Shown here in pieces: positions 61,341 through 64,000 of a stretch of DNA of 64,000 nucleotides (position 1 is the first letter of the stretch; each line of letters starts with the position of its first letter). The translations under genes and the position numbers were made by a program. Location: the NCBI RefSeq assembly GCF_028858725.1, contig NC_084759.1, positions 140,906,671-140,970,670 on the forward strand, written 5' to 3'. Below the pieces are notes generated by a model. That model saw nothing but the letters and a program-made list of their open reading frames with translations. It was not told the origin of the DNA and did not search any database. The stretch is from Colius striatus (Eukaryota; Chordata; Aves; Coliiformes; Coliidae).

Positions 61341-63576
61341 CAATGTCCTAGAGAGACCTTCCCCTCTTGCTTGCTGGGGAAAAGAGCTACTCTAGCCCTG
61401 GATAAAAGGCCCTTCCAGATAGGGAGAGTCCCACTTCCCGCACAGATGAGCCACGTGTGCGTAAGAAAGAAGAGCGGAAAAAGAACCTCCAACAAAGAAA
61501 TCCCGCAGCTGCTGCTTTCGGTTTCCATCAATAATGAAAGTAGCCTTCAGGAGCCTCCGAGACCCTTTCTGCATGTGGTGTTTGGTGCCTCCGAAGCTGC
61601 CTCACCCAGACGACTCTTTGGGTTTAGTGCAGAGGGAGAGCAGGGCAAGTCACCGCGGTGGGAGGAGCACGGGAAGTTGGGTGGTGCTGGGTTTATTAAG
61701 TTACATGCAGAGCCTCTTTTTGGCAGCAGAAGATAGTATCTATTACGTTACATAGCCACTTGGCTTGGATAAAGACAAAGGAATGGAATTTGTGAGGGAA
61801 AATAACTAGAGGGAAGTCATGCCTAAGGCTAAGAGCAAAGAACTGGTGTAAAATCTAGCATTCTGGCTTCTTTCATGTTTAGCAGTTTTTGAAAGGCCCT
61901 CACCATGAGTGCTGTGACAGCTGCCTAGTTCAGCAACCGCACTTCTGCATCAGCAATCTGCATCTGGGAGAATGCAAACCTAATCTTGCTACCTGGTCAA
62001 ACATCTCTCCAGGAAAAACATTCTTGGAAGAGATTCCCTTTAAGAATTCAAGCAGAGCCTGAGTCCATCATCCTCTTTCAAATCCTAAGCATCAGCAACA
62101 ACAGGGCTGTAACCAGAGAAAAAGATCTTACAGGTGATAATGGGTGAAAGCCACTGTGCTGGCATGTGGCTGCTCTAGTACATCACAGACTGTCATCCTC
62201 CTAGAAAGCCAGAGGGAGGGAGCCTCCTGCTTCATTTTATAGATATAATTCAGTGGAATTGATGAAGAGTTAACCTGGATCCTGTTACACACCACTCAAG
62301 GAAAGGAAAAAGCCCTGTCCAAACCAGGTACTGTAGAGAAAGTACCATTTTCCCCTGGCATCTTTGCAACGGTGTAAGTAAGCGTGGAGGAGGGAAGGGA
62401 GTGGATAAACCAGTTCCTCCGAACTTGCTGAGTAAGTGGTGCTTTTCTGAACTTCTGAGACACAGGAATCATGTGGTTTCCTGTAAGCAAAAGATAAGTT
62501 CACATATCTTTTTTATTATTAACATTTTCTGTATGAATGTCTAAAATAATATCTATTACTCTGATACCAGAAATAAACTCAAACAGGCAGATACACTCCA
62601 GGCAGAAGGGAGGATGCATTTTGCCTACTTGGGAGTTGGCAATGCTGGCTTTCCAAGAGCAAGTTGAGCACTGTGAAAAAATCAACTGTTTCCTCAGTTC
62701 CTTTGAATATACAACAGTCTGCAGATACTTATGTGTCACGTTTTTTCCCCTGCAGAGTTCAAAGCCACACACTGGGTTGGTCAACACCTAACTCAAACCT
62801 GTATCAGAATTGGTTTGGAGTTTGTTTTGCAGAACCCTAGGCACTTTAAAAAGCACCCTGCGATCAGCCCCTTCCTGGTGAAACACCCTCGGCGTGCTCT
62901 GTGTGGCAAAACAAAAGCTGAAAGCGGTACTGTGACTCGGCGCACTGGGAAGGGGAAAGAGCACGACAGGAAACCGCTAGTAATTACAAAGTAAGCATTG
63001 CTTTAAATGAAGCTATGTTAAAACTATACAGCGATGTGGGTGTAAAAATGAACTAGAGCTACATTAAACCCATAAAACTCATTTGGCAGGGACGTTAAGT
63101 GGCGGGACACGAGGAGATTTAGGCCTTGAGGCACAAGGTTGGCAGCCGGCCACGTTCCAGAGCAATGCTGGGCCCGAGACCCGGCACCGCTTCTCCGCCA
63201 GCCCGCGTCTCCGCGCAGGAGCCCGTGCGGTGGGGCGGGAGCTCCGCTCGGGGGAAACCCCGGCGCCCGCCGCGCTTTGGTTTCGCAGCCCTGAGGAAGC
63301 GCCGTGCGCGCGACACTGGCACAGCCCCGCCCCGCCGGGGAAAGCCCCGCACCCAGCCCGCGGCGCCGGCTGGCCAGGCAGTACAGCTCCGGCCATGCAT
63401 GACCGCCTGCCTCCCTCCTGCTGCGGCCGCCGCTTCCTCCCCCTCACCCGCACAGGCGCGGGGAGGGGAGCGGATCACCCTGCGCCGTGCCCCGCCCCCC
63501 TTCCCTCCCCCTCGGGCGGCTCGGCCGCTGGGCTGCGCGTGCTGCGCTTTCCCGCCCGCCTGGCCGAGCGGGGCGC

Positions 63577-63598
63577 GGGGGGGGGGGGGGGGGGGGGG
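63577..63598 (+). repeat. G22 homopolymer in the CpG island
   Basis: A run of 22 G residues, about 20 bp upstream of the AT-rich core-promoter candidate. It can form G-quadruplexes, and its true length is uncertain because sequencing of such runs is unreliable. Confidence 0.85.
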
Positions 63599-63639
63599 AG
63601 AGGCGGGGCTTGGCCTCGCTCAAATAGAGGACGCGCGGC

Positions 63640-63700
63640 GGGAGCGGGAGCTGCAGCGCGCCGCCCGGCTCACCGTGCCGCTGAGAGCGCTCCCGCCACG
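63640..63700 (+). other. possible non-coding first exon of the downstream gene (BID by synteny)
   Basis: The interval ends at the strong donor GTGAGT at 63701. The start is a guess, about 20-30 bp after the AT-rich motif at 63621. No ATG lies between 63640 and 63700, which fits a 5' UTR exon. The gene name rests only on conserved order in mammals. Confidence 0.4.
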
Positions 63701-64000
63701 GTGAGTACCGGCTGCGGCTCGCCGGGAGCCGGGCGCTCCGGAAGGGATGGTCATCGCTGCTGTTTGCAACCGCGTCTGTCTCTTCCCGTCGCTTGCGTGG
63801 GGTGAAGGGGCTGTGAGAGCCGCCGCTGCTGCTGCTGCCAGCCCGCCCGCCCGGGCTTGGGGAAGGGCAGAGCGGGAAGCCAGCGGCATGAGCATCGCGG
63901 CGGTCTGGGCTCACCCCGGTCCCCCAGAGGCACGGCTGCCGTGCGGTCCCCGCCCCGCGCAGGTGTGCCGGCGGTAGCTGGGCCTGGGCCGTGTCGGGCA

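Larger units (their letters stand above)
58741..63100. other. intergenic region
   Basis: Between the presumed MICAL3 end and the next CpG island I see an A-run with an AATAAA (59252-59283), a CR1 tail (59928-60030) and a solo LTR (60781-61335). No coding frame here has supporting motifs or splice sites. Confidence 0.6.
63140..64000 (+). promoter_or_regulatory. CpG island promoter of the next gene
   Basis: GC content and CpG density rise abruptly near 63140 and stay high to the window end. A GC box GGCGGGGC lies at 63602-63609 and an AT-rich CAAATAGAGG at 63621-63630. A perfect donor, CACG|GTGAGT, occurs at 63701. This is what a + strand promoter with a short first exon looks like. By mammalian synteny the tandem gene downstream of MICAL3 is BID, a BH3-only apoptosis regulator. 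That identity is inference, since its coding exons lie outside the window. Confidence 0.75.

Noticed and set aside
61371..61736. + strand frame of 121 codons after the solo LTR
   Set aside because: No splice sites, motifs or codon bias. Frames of this size recur by chance through the intergenic part.
63083..63805. Open frame of 240 codons, and several overlapping long frames, in the CpG island
   Set aside because: GC-rich DNA has few stop codons. The frames overlap on both strands, consist mostly of Ala/Arg/Pro/Gly, and run through the G22 tract and the splice donor.

Overview
The window is vertebrate nuclear DNA and looks avian. It contains CR1-type retroposon tails with the characteristic ATTCTATGATTCT-like end, one solo LTR of a type I associate with bird endogenous retroviruses, AT-rich CpG-poor introns and a sharp CpG island at the right end. 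I cannot name the species. The LTR type makes a non-galliform bird slightly more likely, but this is weak.

Positions 10165 to about 58740 on the + strand are the 3' half of one gene, MICAL3. The upstream exons (flavin monooxygenase, calponin-homology and LIM domains) lie left of the window, and positions 1-10164 are intron. I place 13 core coding exons: 10165-10360, 14936-15174, 19461-19598, 24958-25062, 25693-25833, 26236-26327, 27497-29360 (the 1.86-kb exon), 30256-30350, 36126-36233, 36975-37068, 52857-52956, 54281-54354 and 54439-54623 (stop codon). Four further exons have a length divisible by three, the same phase on both sides and clean GT-AG sites: 16322-16411, 21742-21804, 34010-34060 and 41312-41362. 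A fifth candidate is 50376-50441, which sits behind a 195-nt tract with no AG. Reading phase is conserved through every junction. The 17 exons without the fifth candidate encode about 1,227 residues in this window. They run from an acidic and proline-rich linker to the C-terminal Rab-binding bMERB coiled coil, followed by a 3' UTR of about 4.1 kb.

Positions 58750-63100 are intergenic, with a short CR1 tail (about 59928-60030) and a 555-bp solo LTR flanked by a perfect 5-bp target duplication (60781-61335). Positions 63140-64000 are a CpG island with GC boxes and a consensus splice donor at 63701. This is most likely the promoter and first non-coding exon of the next + strand gene. In mammals the tandem neighbour downstream of MICAL3 is BID, so BID is the best guess, but no BID coding sequence is visible.

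The items most worth following are the cassette exons, especially 50376-50441 with its AG-free tract, and a 14-bp-arm palindrome next to an intronic AATAAA after the largest exon. Two unexplained minus-strand open frames inside MICAL3 introns (5292-5508 and 49032-49395) also deserve a search. I found no tRNA, rRNA or CRISPR.
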